DNA of 64,000 nt from Leeuwenhoekiella blandensis MED217 (GCF_000152985.1 NZ_CH672395.1:3003195-3067194); one strand, 5' to 3'. Shown: positions 18,491-27,040, numbered from the stretch's first letter. Program-made: numbers and translations. Notes: a model not told the origin generated them from the letters alone.

Positions 18491-19117
18491 TTAGTTGAGT
18501 ATTGCACGAAGCGCTTTTGCAGCTTCTGCAGGATCTTCAGCACCGTAGATCGCTCCACCTGCAACCGCTACTACAGCTCCAGAATCTTTTACAGCTTTGA
18601 TGTTGTCAAGGTTTACTCCTCCTGCGATAGAAACCGGTACTCCGGCACGTTTTGCCTCGTCGATCAATACTTGAATCGAGTAGCCTTCTTCTGCCTGCTC
18701 GTCAAGACCTGCGTGTAGTTCCACAAATTCTACACCCAATTCGATCACTTCCTGTGCACGTTTTACACGATCTGCAACACCAATCGTATCAACCACCACA
18801 CCTTTACCGTGTGCTTTAGCCGCTTTTACCGCTCCTGCGATCGTGCTGTTTCCGGTAGATCCTAAGATGGTGATGTAATCAGCTCCGGCAGAAAAAGCCA
18901 TATCTGCTTCCAACTCGCCGGCATCTGCAGTTTTAAAATCTGCAAAAACTTTTTTGTCAGGAAATGCATTCTTGATCGCTGTAATTGCAGCCAATCCTTC
19001 ACTTTTGATAAGTGGAGTTCCTAACTCGATGATGTCTACATAAGGAGCCACTTTAGTTGCCAGTGCAAGGGCATCTTCGGTCTTTAATAAATCAATTGCT
19101 ACTTGTAACTTAGCCAT
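18491..19117 (-). CDS. hxlA: 3-hexulose-6-phosphate synthase
   Basis: A 208-residue cytoplasmic TIM-barrel enzyme of the orotidine-phosphate decarboxylase superfamily. It condenses formaldehyde with ribulose 5-phosphate to give hexulose 6-phosphate, the first step of the ribulose-monophosphate pathway. The whole length fits the family (about 207-215). Visible landmarks are QVAIDLL at the start, the DFKTAD motif with Asp60, Lys62 and Asp65 at the active site, ELHAGLDEQ, and the phosphate-binding VSIAGGVN and VAGGAIYG. The isomerase gene hxlB lies 39 bases upstream in the same direction. In an organism with no other methylotrophy gene in view, the pair most likely removes formaldehyde, or runs in reverse to make pentose phosphate. 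Confidence 0.95.
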   Translation of the reverse strand: MAKLQVAIDLLKTEDALALATKVAPYVDIIELGTPLIKSEGLAAITAIKNAFPDKKVFADFKTADAGELEADMAFSAGADYITILGSTGNSTIAGAVKAAKAHGKGVVVDTIGVADRVKRAQEVIELGVEFVELHAGLDEQAEEGYSIQVLIDEAKRAGVPVSIAGGVNLDNIKAVKDSGAVVAVAGGAIYGAEDPAEAAKALRAILN

Positions 19118-19156
19118 AGTATCTTGTTTTTAGTATATTAATAGTTATTCTTGTTC

Positions 19157-19741
19157 TTATTCTAAATTTGCGTGTCGCTGCCAAAGTTGGTCGGCAGTCT
19201 TTCCGCCTTTATTCCAAAGCAGCTGTACCAGTGCGTCTCCATAGATCAACAGGGCCTGCTCAAATAAACTGCCGGCATATTGCTGTGAAACATCGGCCTC
19301 CTGTTTATTTTTTTGTGCTGCCGGAAGCACGACCACAGCATCTGCCAGGTCGGCTAAAAGCGATTCCATATTGGTGGTAAAGCAAAGCACTGCAGCACCT
19401 TCTCGTTTTGCTGTTTTTGCGGCATTAACGATACTGGTGGTACTCCCACTTCCCGAACCTGCAAGCAACACATCGCCTTTGGTAATCGCCGGTGCGGTGG
19501 TCTCTCCCACGATATGCACATTAAAACCTAAATGCATCAAACGCATTCCAAGCGCTTGCATCATAAATCCGCTGCGGCCCATTCCCATCAAAAAAATACG
19601 CTGCGCACGTTCTAAAGGAGCGATAAGTCCCGCGAGTTGCTCAAAAGCAACGCCTTGTCGCAGGTGCTCGTGTTCTCTGTAAATCAGCGCGGTTGCATCT
19701 GCTAATGCAGCCTCGCTGCTCATCGTTTCAGGGGTTTGCAT
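19157..19741 (-). CDS. hxlB: 6-phospho-3-hexuloisomerase (SIS domain)
   Basis: A 194-residue SIS-fold isomerase converting hexulose 6-phosphate to fructose 6-phosphate, second step of the ribulose-monophosphate pathway. Recognised by the SIS segment with FLMGMGRSGFMMQALGMRL (about 50-68) and the GSGSGSTTSIV phosphosugar-binding loop (about 95-105), and by its place directly upstream of hxlA. Length is normal for the family. The first gene of the operon; a TAnnTTTG box lies 24 bases upstream of its start and an AraC-type regulator is divergently transcribed, so regulation by that protein is likely. Confidence 0.93.
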   Translation of the reverse strand: MQTPETMSSEAALADATALIYREHEHLRQGVAFEQLAGLIAPLERAQRIFLMGMGRSGFMMQALGMRLMHLGFNVHIVGETTAPAITKGDVLLAGSGSGSTTSIVNAAKTAKREGAAVLCFTTNMESLLADLADAVVVLPAAQKNKQEADVSQQYAGSLFEQALLIYGDALVQLLWNKGGKTADQLWQRHANLE

Positions 19742-19764
19742 AATTGCGTGTTTTAATTAGGAAA

Positions 19765-19772
19765 CAAAAGTA
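19765..19772 (-). promoter_or_regulatory. Putative -7 promoter box for hxlBA
   Basis: On the - strand this reads TACTTTTG, a perfect match to the Bacteroidota -7 consensus TAnnTTTG, 24 bases before hxlB. No clear TTG at the expected -33 spacing was found, so the call is tentative. Confidence 0.4.
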
Positions 19773-19858
19773 CTGTGAAGTTCGACGGACTTGGTACACA
19801 ATCCGGCAGATGTGTTGTACAATTTGCGCACCCGTTAAAAATTACGTGTGTAATGTGC

Positions 19859-19866
19859 TACTTTTG
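19859..19866 (+). promoter_or_regulatory. Putative -7 promoter box for the araC-type gene
   Basis: TACTTTTG, a perfect TAnnTTTG match, 73 bases before the regulator start, facing the opposite way from the hxlB box. Around it are similar GGTACA or TGTACAA words (near 19793, 19816 and 19868) that could be half-sites for the regulator. Confidence 0.35.
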
Positions 19867-19939
19867 TGGTACATTTTAGAAATCAGCAGGTTTTCACCAC
19901 AGTACCTGTTGTTTGTAAATCCCCTATAAAAGTGCTACT

Positions 19940-20785
19940 ATGCTTAGTGATAAAGTATTATACATACGCGATCTTGCCGATTGTCCTCCTTCTTACCTGG
20001 ATGACCCGGGAAGACGTGAATTTTTTGAGATCGTATGGCTAAAAAATGAGGAAGCCTTACACACCCCGCAACACGATTTTCAAACCTTAAAAGGACATTG
20101 GATCTATCTTATCCCTCCATATCGGGTGCACCAATTGAATAAAGCCGGAAAACAAGGCGTCCTGATCTCTTTTAAACAGGAATTGCTCGAAGATGACCTT
20201 AAGGAATTTTTACTGGATGTATTCCGAATCTTTAACCTTCAGGGAGAGTTCTCGTGCTTACAAGTGAGTGAAGCACATGCGGAAAGCCTTTCGGCAGTGT
20301 ATCAATTGATGTATGCCGAGTATGATCAGGATTCGGTAAATCTTATTATGCTGAAGGCCTTGCTGAAAGTCTTACTGCTGAAGCTTATCGAACTGAAAGA
20401 ACAGCATTTTACCCTTCAAGACCTTAATGAAAAACGCGTGTACGAATTTATGATGTTGCTCGAAAAAAATTACCTCGAGGAACGTGCCGCCTCCTTTTAT
20501 GCCGGAAAGATGGGATTGAGCGCCAAGCGTCTTAATCAGATCTTAAAAGAAAAACTGGATAAAACTGTGGTACAACTCATTCACGACCGACTTATTCTTG
20601 AAGCGAAGCGGCAGATGATTCACAGCGAACATACCATTAAAGAAATAGGCTATAATTTACAGTTTAAAGACCGAAGTTATTTCAGCAGGTTTTTTAAAAC
20701 CCATACCGGTCAAACCGCACAGGAGTTTCAAAATCAGGCACGGCGTTATGTGCTTAAGCATGACAATACGCTCTATGCAGACTAA
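19940..20785 (+). CDS. AraC-family transcriptional regulator
   Basis: A 281-residue regulator. The N-terminal half (about 1-150) is a cupin-like sensing domain (HTPQHDFQTLKGHWIYLIPPYRVHQL is split here as HTPQHDF and IYLIPPYRVHQ). The C-terminal 100 residues carry two helix-turn-helix units, with MGLSAKRLNQILKEKL as the first and the classic IKEIGYNLQFKDRSYFSRFF as the second, followed by HTGQTAQEF. It is transcribed away from hxlBA across a 198-base promoter region, so it probably controls that operon; formaldehyde or a sugar phosphate as signal is inference. Its stop overlaps the stop of the opposing porin gene by 4 bases. Confidence 0.92.
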   Translation: MLSDKVLYIRDLADCPPSYLDDPGRREFFEIVWLKNEEALHTPQHDFQTLKGHWIYLIPPYRVHQLNKAGKQGVLISFKQELLEDDLKEFLLDVFRIFNLQGEFSCLQVSEAHAESLSAVYQLMYAEYDQDSVNLIMLKALLKVLLLKLIELKEQHFTLQDLNEKRVYEFMMLLEKNYLEERAASFYAGKMGLSAKRLNQILKEKLDKTVVQLIHDRLILEAKRQMIHSEHTIKEIGYNLQFKDRSYFSRFFKTHTGQTAQEFQNQARRYVLKHDNTLYAD

Positions 20786-21999
20786 AACGAAATATCCCAC
20801 TGCAGCCGGAAACGCAGCTCGTTTTCGAGAGTATTGTCGGCATTTTCATAATCAAAGCTAGACACCTCTGCCGTGAGCTTATTGCGATGCCCGTTAAAGA
20901 ACCAATTAAAGGCCAGTGAAACCTCATCGAGTGTGATGGGTTGGTCTATATCCGGGTTAAAATTGGCATAGCGTGCTGCGACCTCCAATTGTTTTGGCCA
21001 CCAGGATATTGCCTGATGTGCAAAATAACCCGCCTGGGCATAATACCCACGCAACTGCGTGCGCCCGCCATTCAGCTTATCTAGGATCTCTTTGTGATGC
21101 ACCTCAGACTGCCAGCTGAAGCCTTTATAGACAAAAGCGGTTTCTATGTTGCCTTGATTGATGCGGTACTGCCCCGGCTCCTGTTGTTCAAAATCGGTTA
21201 AAAAACCACCTCCTGAAGAAGAAAATCGTGTAAACGGACTGCGATTGGTTACCGCAGAAAAAGCGATCAAGGCTTCAGGTTTTTGATGAATTACCAGATC
21301 GCTGGTTCCTCCAAAGCCTAAGACGTCTCCAAGTAGATTCCATTGCAGGCGCCCAAAATACATCAGGTTTTTGTCGTCATTGTCTGTGGCTGCTCTCCCC
21401 GCTCCGGTAAGCACGGCCGCCCAATAGGAAACATCAGCTGCTCCCCGACCTTCCAACCTTCCGTAGAGTTCGACCCCTTGTTGGCGATCTACGGTAAAAC
21501 TTCGGTTAAGAATAGAACGATCTACCAGTTGCTGGGCTCCACTGCTTATACGGCGTTCTCGGGTGTATTCGATCTTCCACTGTCCTATCTTGATGTTAAG
21601 CCATTTCCAACGCTCGATCATCACTCTAAAATCGAGCAAATTGCCACGCCCCAACTCGTACTCCCAATAGTACTTCAGCCAAGGTTTATAGGCGTGTCCA
21701 CCTACTTTGAGGCGCGCCCGATTGATCTTGAATACCGAGTTTTCACCGTCATTAAAATCGTTAAAGGTCACCGGATCGTTATCACTCGGAGTCGCAAACC
21801 GAAACTGTAACCTGCTTTGAATATGTAAACTGAAGGCATTATCGGGTGCTGTAAAATAAATACCTTTTCCCCCATAATTGATATCCCATTTGGAAATCGA
21901 ATCCTTCTGAAATTCCTGAGCGTGGGCAGCAGTCCCAAAAAAGAGAAGCGTAAGTCCAAAACAAACTAAGAAGCGTGTAAAACGCGTGCGCATAACCAT
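20782..21999 (-). CDS. Phosphate-selective porin O/P-like outer-membrane protein
   Basis: A 405-residue barrel with a signal peptide (ending AAHAQ, about 28). Residues FSLHIQSRLQFRF, FKINRARLKVGGHAYKPWLKYYWEYEL and IKIGQWKIEYTRER (shown here as shorter words FKINRARLKVGG and IKIGQWKIEYTRER) are typical of the OprP/OprO family, and the protein ends with a terminal Phe (WDISF), the barrel assembly signal. ATG at 21999 or the in-frame ATG at 21993 could both be used. It faces the AraC gene and overlaps its stop codon, so no shared operon. The substrate is unknown; family members carry phosphate or polyphosphate, but many Bacteroidota members are not phosphate-specific. Confidence 0.85.
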   Translation of the reverse strand: MVMRTRFTRFLVCFGLTLLFFGTAAHAQEFQKDSISKWDINYGGKGIYFTAPDNAFSLHIQSRLQFRFATPSDNDPVTFNDFNDGENSVFKINRARLKVGGHAYKPWLKYYWEYELGRGNLLDFRVMIERWKWLNIKIGQWKIEYTRERRISSGAQQLVDRSILNRSFTVDRQQGVELYGRLEGRGAADVSYWAAVLTGAGRAATDNDDKNLMYFGRLQWNLLGDVLGFGGTSDLVIHQKPEALIAFSAVTNRSPFTRFSSSGGGFLTDFEQQEPGQYRINQGNIETAFVYKGFSWQSEVHHKEILDKLNGGRTQLRGYYAQAGYFAHQAISWWPKQLEVAARYANFNPDIDQPITLDEVSLAFNWFFNGHRNKLTAEVSSFDYENADNTLENELRFRLQWDISF

Positions 22000-22096
22000 A
22001 AACCTTAGGCACGCAAAAGTAAAATTATCCTTTCACTTAACGGCTTAGAAACCTTAAAGAAACTTTAGCTTAACACAACACGCAGTGCTTTCAAGG

Positions 22097-22972
22097 CTAG
22101 GCAGATTCGGGTTTGAAGATCTTTTTTCCTCCCATAATAATTAAAAACACCACAAAACCAACGACCAAGCCCAGGAGCAGGTCGGCCAACATCCCCGGCC
22201 ACGAGTGAAATAAGTCGTGTACCACGTGTAAGTTATGTCTAAAGATTCCGCCGGAAACTAACAGCAAAGCGATGGTCCCAATGATAGAAAGCCCTTTGAT
22301 CACTTTAGGTAGTGCATTTACCAGAAAGATTCCCACTTTATCAGAAAAGCTATCGTCTTCCTCATTCAGGTTGATGAGTTTCGCGCCAAATTCATCCATA
22401 CGCACAATGAGTGCGACAATACCGTAAACTCCCACTGTAGCGACCAAAGCGATGATCGAAACCACAATGATCTGATTCACGAGCTCCTCACCCGTTACCG
22501 CACCTAAAGCAATGATGATGATCTCTACTGAAAGAATAAAATCGGTTAAAATCGCCGACTTGACTTTTTCTTTTTCGTAAGCCACTAGTTCTTCTTCGCT
22601 TCGGTTTTGTAAGGCAGGCTTTTCTTCCTCGTGTGTGTGCGGCACAAAATACTCGTAGATCTTCTCAGCACCTTCATAGGCGAGATACAAGCCACCGATG
22701 ATCAAAATAACGGTGATGGCTATGGGGACAAAAGCACTCAGTAAAAAGGCGATGGGTAAAATAATGACCTTATTGAGTAATGAACCTTTGGTGATTTTCC
22801 ACAGCACCGGGATTTCCCGGTCAGACATAAAGCCGGAAGCTTTCTCTGCATTTACAGCGAGGTCGTCACCGAGAAGACCTGCGGTTTTCTTTCCGGCAAC
22901 TTTTGCCATTACCGAAACATCGTCCATCAAAGTTGCAATATCATCAAGGAGTGCAAAAAATCCTGAAGCCAT
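22097..22972 (-). CDS. DUF808 family inner-membrane protein (YedI-like)
   Basis: A 291-residue membrane protein. I chose the start at 22972 (MASGFFALLDDIATLMDDV), the well-conserved DUF808 start, over a longer frame from 23017. Then follow the KTAGLLGDDLAVNAE segment, and about six membrane helices including ILPIAFLLSAFVPIAITVIL, an EH-rich cytoplasmic loop (VPHTHEEEKP) and a C-terminal pair. Function of the family is unknown, though membrane transport is often guessed. Monocistronic; the next gene on the left (the porin) is 98 bases downstream. Confidence 0.88.
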   Translation of the reverse strand: MASGFFALLDDIATLMDDVSVMAKVAGKKTAGLLGDDLAVNAEKASGFMSDREIPVLWKITKGSLLNKVIILPIAFLLSAFVPIAITVILIIGGLYLAYEGAEKIYEYFVPHTHEEEKPALQNRSEEELVAYEKEKVKSAILTDFILSVEIIIIALGAVTGEELVNQIIVVSIIALVATVGVYGIVALIVRMDEFGAKLINLNEEDDSFSDKVGIFLVNALPKVIKGLSIIGTIALLLVSGGIFRHNLHVVHDLFHSWPGMLADLLLGLVVGFVVFLIIMGGKKIFKPESA

Positions 22973-23218
22973 AGTGTAGTATAGGTTAGTTGTTTGCAGC
23001 AAGATAAGTTGCTGCATTTTAAAAACACATTAAAAATTTTATAATTTCTTTCAGACGTATACGTTTATGAGATGTACCTACGTTTTAGACGCGTCATCGT
23101 TGCTTGCGGATTAAAACTTTACCATTCTGTTAAACCTTTTGCCTTTAAGTATTTCCTACTTTTAAAGGCCGTAATCTGAGGTGGAAGCTTCAGCTATGCG
23201 CGTAGTTAACCCCGAATT

Positions 23219-24100
23219 ATGAAACATCTTGAATATTATGTGATCTGCGGTGCCCTGCTATTTTCTGTAGGCTTGTCGTATGCATTTTATAAAAAATCGA
23301 TTGCTGAAGAACGTCAGATTCTCGAAGAAGCAACCTACAATCTTGTAAACACCTGGGAACTTCCTGAACTGCTCAACGAAGTAAGTGGGATCGCCTGGGT
23401 TAATGACAGTACGATCGCCTGCATACAAGATGAGGAAGGTGCTATTTATCATTTCAATTTAAATACAGGTGAGATCTCTTACGATACTGTTTTTTCTGAA
23501 AACGCAGATTATGAAGCTTTGGCACTTGATCAGGAAAACGCTTATGTGATGCGCAGCGACGGCCGCATTTTTGAAGTTTTGGATTATGTGGGCGATAATC
23601 AAACGGTACAACATTTTGACACTGCTTTTGATGAAGACAATAATATGGAATCGCTCACGCTAGATCCCAAATACCGAGAGCTGATCACTGTGGCCAAAGA
23701 TGAGGGCCTTGAGGAAAAAGATTTAAAAGGGCTCTACCGCATCGATATAGGAACCCGAAAGCAGGAAGAGCAGCCGTTTATGACCATCAATATGAAAGAC
23801 AAAGCCTTTGAGGCTTTTCAAAAAAAAGATGCTGAGAAGACGTTCAGTCCGTCTGACCTTGCGATTCATCCTAAAACAGGGGATTATTATATCGTAGACG
23901 GAAAGAAACCTAAACTGCTTATTTTGAGCGCTACGGGTAAAGTAAAGGCCGTACACGAACTCAACCCTTTTCATTTTGCGCAACCCGAAAGCATCACGTT
24001 TAGTCCGCAAGGCACCTTGTATATTGCCAACGAAGCTGCTACCGGAGTCGCAACCTTACACGAGGTTACTTTAGAAGAACCAAAAGCAAACTCAAATTAA
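23219..24100 (+). CDS. SdiA-regulated-domain beta-propeller protein
   Basis: A 293-residue protein with an N-terminal membrane or signal segment (about 8-24) and an extracytoplasmic propeller of the SdiA-regulated family: LLNEVSGIAWVNDSTIACIQDEEG (in the form LNEVSGIAW and IACIQDEEG), NADYEALALD, NMESLTLDP, FSPSDLAIHPKTGDYYI and QPESITFSPQGTLYIANE. The family is linked to quorum signal responses in enterobacteria but its biochemical role is unknown. Start ATG 23219; a palindrome ACGTATACGT lies about 155 bases upstream (23055-23064). Followed by a repeat and a bidirectional terminator. Confidence 0.85.
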   Translation: MKHLEYYVICGALLFSVGLSYAFYKKSIAEERQILEEATYNLVNTWELPELLNEVSGIAWVNDSTIACIQDEEGAIYHFNLNTGEISYDTVFSENADYEALALDQENAYVMRSDGRIFEVLDYVGDNQTVQHFDTAFDEDNNMESLTLDPKYRELITVAKDEGLEEKDLKGLYRIDIGTRKQEEQPFMTINMKDKAFEAFQKKDAEKTFSPSDLAIHPKTGDYYIVDGKKPKLLILSATGKVKAVHELNPFHFAQPESITFSPQGTLYIANEAATGVATLHEVTLEEPKANSN

Positions 24101-24162
24101 CCTGATCTTACGTACATTACAATTCAGCGCAAATTACTTCCAGGCATTTTATGCTCTTGCAG

Positions 24163-24219
24163 TGCCCGAAAACTACCATAAGGCAAGCCTCGGAGTATTA
24201 AACCCTTTTGGCGACGCCC
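24163..24219. repeat. Dispersed intergenic repeat, copy B (short form)
   Basis: TGCCCG-AAACTACC, GGCAAGCCT and TATTAAACCCTTTTGG in the same order as copy A at 18309. GCCCATAAAAAA then leads into the terminator, as also in copy C near 26988. About half the length of copy A. Confidence 0.55.
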
Positions 24220-24225
24220 ATAAAA

Positions 24226-24260
24226 AAGCCGCAACTTTGAATACGTTGCGGCTTAGTTTT
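24226..24260. terminator. Bidirectional rho-independent terminator
   Basis: Perfect 10-bp stem AAGCCGCAAC (24226-24235) and GTTGCGGCTT (24245-24254) with a 9-base loop, A-rich before and T-rich after. Serves the SdiA-regulated gene and the opposing YceI-like gene. Confidence 0.85.
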
Positions 24261-24301
24261 TAAGCGATGATCGAGATCTGGCTCGTTTAATTGGTTTTGA
24301 A

Positions 24302-24883
24302 TTACAGTGCGTAGGTTCCGGCAATATCAAAACGGATAGCGATCGCGTCTTTAATAGTGATGAGACCAAAAAGCTTTTTAGGAAGTTCGAGCTCAAAATC
24401 GGTGATATTGAGGTTTAATATTCCTTTGAGATGCTGTTGTTCTTCTTTACACCAGGTTACCGGAATGGTATACGTATTTTGCTGTCCTGCAATATTTATG
24501 GTTATGGTGGCTTGCTGTCCTGCTTCGGTAAGCTCAACTTGCTTAAAATTCAAGATGATATGCGGATAGTCGTCAGCCTTAAGCATTTTGCGAAAGTCTT
24601 TATTGATCGCCTTTCCGCCGCAGTCAAATCCGTCAATATCCAGTTTGAGCTCAGCATCCTTGAGCAAGATCACCTGTTCTTTTTTATAAAACTTCAGCGT
24701 ATGTTCTGCCTGAAAATATTCAGGTTCGTAGGTACAGGAAAAACCGGTTACATTGGTTTTCCCGGAAACCTCAAGGCTGCTGTTTTGCATACCACTGATC
24801 TGCAGGCTGCGGTAGTGCGTTTGCCCAAGTATTACAGAGGCATTAAGTACTAAAAAAAGAGTCATTAAAACCTTCATCGCCAA
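24302..24883 (-). CDS. YceI-like periplasmic protein
   Basis: A 193-residue protein with a signal peptide (to about VILGQ, residue 21). It keeps the YceI outline: SLEVSGKTNVTGF, the mid-region with AINKDFRKMLKADDYPHIILNF, and the final FELELPKKLFGLITIKDAI. YceI proteins are beta-barrel lipocalin-like carriers of polyprenyl or other lipids. Three Cys (in GFSCTY, GFDCGG and VTWCKEE) are unusual for the family. Third gene of a YceI-porin-YceI run, after a hairpin that may lower its expression. Confidence 0.82.
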   Translation of the reverse strand: MAMKVLMTLFLVLNASVILGQTHYRSLQISGMQNSSLEVSGKTNVTGFSCTYEPEYFQAEHTLKFYKKEQVILLKDAELKLDIDGFDCGGKAINKDFRKMLKADDYPHIILNFKQVELTEAGQQATITINIAGQQNTYTIPVTWCKEEQQHLKGILNLNITDFELELPKKLFGLITIKDAIAIRFDIAGTYAL

Positions 24884-24892
24884 AAATTTTAT

Positions 24893-24921
24893 AGTGCCGG
24901 TAGCTTAAAGCTACCGGCACT
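24893..24921 (-). terminator. Strong intercistronic hairpin, probable attenuator
   Basis: AGTGCCGGTAGC (24893-24904), loop TTAAA, GCTACCGGCACT (24910-24921): a perfect 12-bp GC-rich stem between the porin stop and the downstream YceI-like start. The following - strand bases are A/T-rich (ATAAAATTTTT). It could end most transcripts or stabilise the 3' end of the porin message. Confidence 0.6.
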
Positions 24922-24938
24922 GTTTTAAGAATTACAAA

Positions 24939-26210
24939 TTAGAAACTAATTGCAGCTTCAAGCATAAAGCCGTCAAACTGCCCTTCGCTATGAATATCGG
25001 TCACGGGATAGTCGTTGTAATTTTGAACCACATATTCAGCTTTCATCAAGATGTTTTTGGTCATAAACCATCCTGCTGCCAGTTGAAAACGGTCTGCAGA
25101 AACATCGGTGCCTCCCATTAACGTACCGCTCACGTAGTTGTAACGACCGCCTAAGTAGATTTTTTCTTTAGGTCCAAATCTGTAGATCAACTCTCCAGAG
25201 TATTGGTCCCAGCTACGGCTTTCGCTTTCTGCAGCTGCTTTACCACTTGCGTGCTCATAAATCCCGAAGAATTCTAAGCCTTTATACTTGAAGAATGGGT
25301 TGATCATAACTGAAGTAAGTTCGTTACGTAAATTAGGATTGATACGTCCTGCTCTAAAGCCATCTCCATTACCGTCTACGTCGATCATCACATTGTAATA
25401 ACGTGATCCTGAACGGTCACCGCTGTAGAGGTAAGCGCTTCCGGTTTGATTGGTGTGATACATAGAACCGGTTAAACGCAATCTGAAATCTTCATTCAAC
25501 TGACTGTCATAACCTAATTTTGCGATGAATGATGGGCTTGTAGTCTCTGGATTGGTTACCGCCTGATTCAACTTACCATTAGTTAAGCTCAACATTCCTA
25601 ACCAGCCTTTGTTGAAGTAGTACACTTCTGCTCCTACTTCGGTAGTGAAACTATCCATTAGATAATTCCCCACAAACGGATTGTAAAGTGCCATTGCATT
25701 ATCGGTACGTCTAAAGTGTGCGTCACCATAGTTGTTTTCCATATGACCGATTTTGATACGCAGGTGGTTCATCAAATCTTCCATAAAGCCTTCCTGAATA
25801 AAGTCTAGCTTATCGATCTGGAAATACCCTCCTTTTACATAGGTTTCGGTATGATGCTGAGAAGACAAATAAGTTCTCAAGTGCATACGCACCCCATCAT
25901 AAAGTACTACATCAAGATCCAGGTTTGCCGTTGCAAGGTTAAAATTGCTACCTATATCCTGTAAAACGGGAGTTGAAGGATCATTAGAGTTCTCGTGATC
26001 TAAGGCCTGAAACTGTAAGGTTGAAGCACCTCCCAAACGTACTTGTAGTCCGTTAAAGGTAGTTGCTGTATCCTTAGGAGCCTCAAAGTCTGAAACGCCA
26101 CGTTGATCAGGTAAACGATAGTTGTCTAAGTCACGCTGACTTTGCGCGTGCATGCTCATCCCAAAAAGAGCAAAAAGAAGGATTGCGAAATATGTTATTT
26201 TAGTTTTCAT
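24939..26210 (-). CDS. Outer-membrane porin-like beta-barrel protein
   Basis: A 423-residue protein with a signal peptide (MKTKITYFAILLFALFGMSM, cut near MHAQ, residue 22). The body is beta-strand rich with a long N-terminal plug-like segment, HLRIKIGHMENNYGDAHFRR and TTEVGAEVYYF stretches, and it ends in a terminal Phe (LEAAISF). Porin-like, but no specific family assigned and the substrate is unknown. It sits 12 bases after the YceI gene and is followed by a strong hairpin and a second YceI-like gene, so an operon for a lipid or hydrophobic compound at the envelope is plausible. Confidence 0.8.
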   Translation of the reverse strand: MKTKITYFAILLFALFGMSMHAQSQRDLDNYRLPDQRGVSDFEAPKDTATTFNGLQVRLGGASTLQFQALDHENSNDPSTPVLQDIGSNFNLATANLDLDVVLYDGVRMHLRTYLSSQHHTETYVKGGYFQIDKLDFIQEGFMEDLMNHLRIKIGHMENNYGDAHFRRTDNAMALYNPFVGNYLMDSFTTEVGAEVYYFNKGWLGMLSLTNGKLNQAVTNPETTSPSFIAKLGYDSQLNEDFRLRLTGSMYHTNQTGSAYLYSGDRSGSRYYNVMIDVDGNGDGFRAGRINPNLRNELTSVMINPFFKYKGLEFFGIYEHASGKAAAESESRSWDQYSGELIYRFGPKEKIYLGGRYNYVSGTLMGGTDVSADRFQLAAGWFMTKNILMKAEYVVQNYNDYPVTDIHSEGQFDGFMLEAAISF

Positions 26211-26222
26211 AACTGACAGGTA

Positions 26223-26816
26223 TTATAGGGTTTGATTAATAAAGGTTGTTTCAAAATTTATTTTTACAGTATCTCCGGTAGTAATGGTACCAAAGAGTGC
26301 TGTAGGAGGTTCAATGTTATATGCAGTCATTTGCAAATCGTGAGAGCCTGTTAGGCTTACACTTTCTTTTTCAACTTGCATTTGAAAAGGTATGGTCACC
26401 GTTTGGGTGGTTCCTGCAATGCTTAAACTTCCTGAGGTTTTCACCGTATAGGTTGAAGCTGAAATCTGTTGCACATCCAATACTTTTTTTAAGGTATAGG
26501 TTAGGTATTGGTGCTCATCGGTATCCAGCGCCTTGAAGGTATTTTTGTCCATTGCACGTTTACCGCTCTTAAGACTTTCTGCTTCAATTTTAAGGCTGAG
26601 CTTTTTAAATGTGATCGATTCACCGTTTTGCTCCACCTCAAGAGTGCCGCGTAAGGCTTCGACATCGATCTCCCAATCGTGTAGATTAGAAGTGCCCTCT
26701 ACCTTCATAGTAGATTGCGAATTATCTAGTGTAAATGTTTGTGCTAATCCTTGCTGAAGGCTAAATCCTAAGAAGAACAAGCCAAATAAAATGCTGTACG
26801 TGGTATAGGTTTTCAT
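26223..26816 (-). CDS. YceI family periplasmic protein
   Basis: A 197-residue protein with a signal peptide (to about GLAQ, residue 26). Full YceI pattern: FTLDNSQSTMKVEGTSNLHDWE, where the TSNLHDWE loop is characteristic, SLKSGKRAMDKNTFKALD, IPFQMQVE and a final PPTALFGTITTGDTVKINF. Binds isoprenoid or similar lipids in the periplasm of related proteins. First gene of the YceI-porin-YceI operon; start ATG at 26816 is well supported by the signal peptide. Confidence 0.92.
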   Translation of the reverse strand: MKTYTTYSILFGLFFLGFSLQQGLAQTFTLDNSQSTMKVEGTSNLHDWEIDVEALRGTLEVEQNGESITFKKLSLKIEAESLKSGKRAMDKNTFKALDTDEHQYLTYTLKKVLDVQQISASTYTVKTSGSLSIAGTTQTVTIPFQMQVEKESVSLTGSHDLQMTAYNIEPPTALFGTITTGDTVKINFETTFINQTL

Positions 26817-26998
26817 AGTTGTTGTTTTTAATTATACAGCAAAGGTCAACAAGGAAGCTGGCGAGAAATATGATAAAAGTCAGCTTTGAGAAATGCGTTC
26901 AAAAAAAATGCAACTACAAGGTTTGAGGAGTGAAAAAAAGTGAAGAATAAAATACCTCAGGGAATGTCTAAGGATATAAAAACCTCTGAAAGTGCCCA

Positions 26999-27040
26999 TA
27001 AAAAAAGCCCTGATCGAAACACGATCAGGGCTTTTGATTT
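26999..27040. terminator. Bidirectional rho-independent terminator
   Basis: AAAGCCCTGATCG (27004-27016), loop AAACA, CGATCAGGGCTTT (27022-27034), A-rich before and T-rich after. Lies 25 bases beyond the stop of the SDR gene on the - strand. A short stretch before it (26950-26998: CTCAGGGA...GTGCCCATAAAAAAAGCC) resembles the dispersed repeat (copy C). Confidence 0.88.

Noticed and set aside
18491-19741. hxlAB as proof of methylotrophy
   Set aside because: No methanol or methylamine dehydrogenase is in the window; detoxification is the simpler reading.
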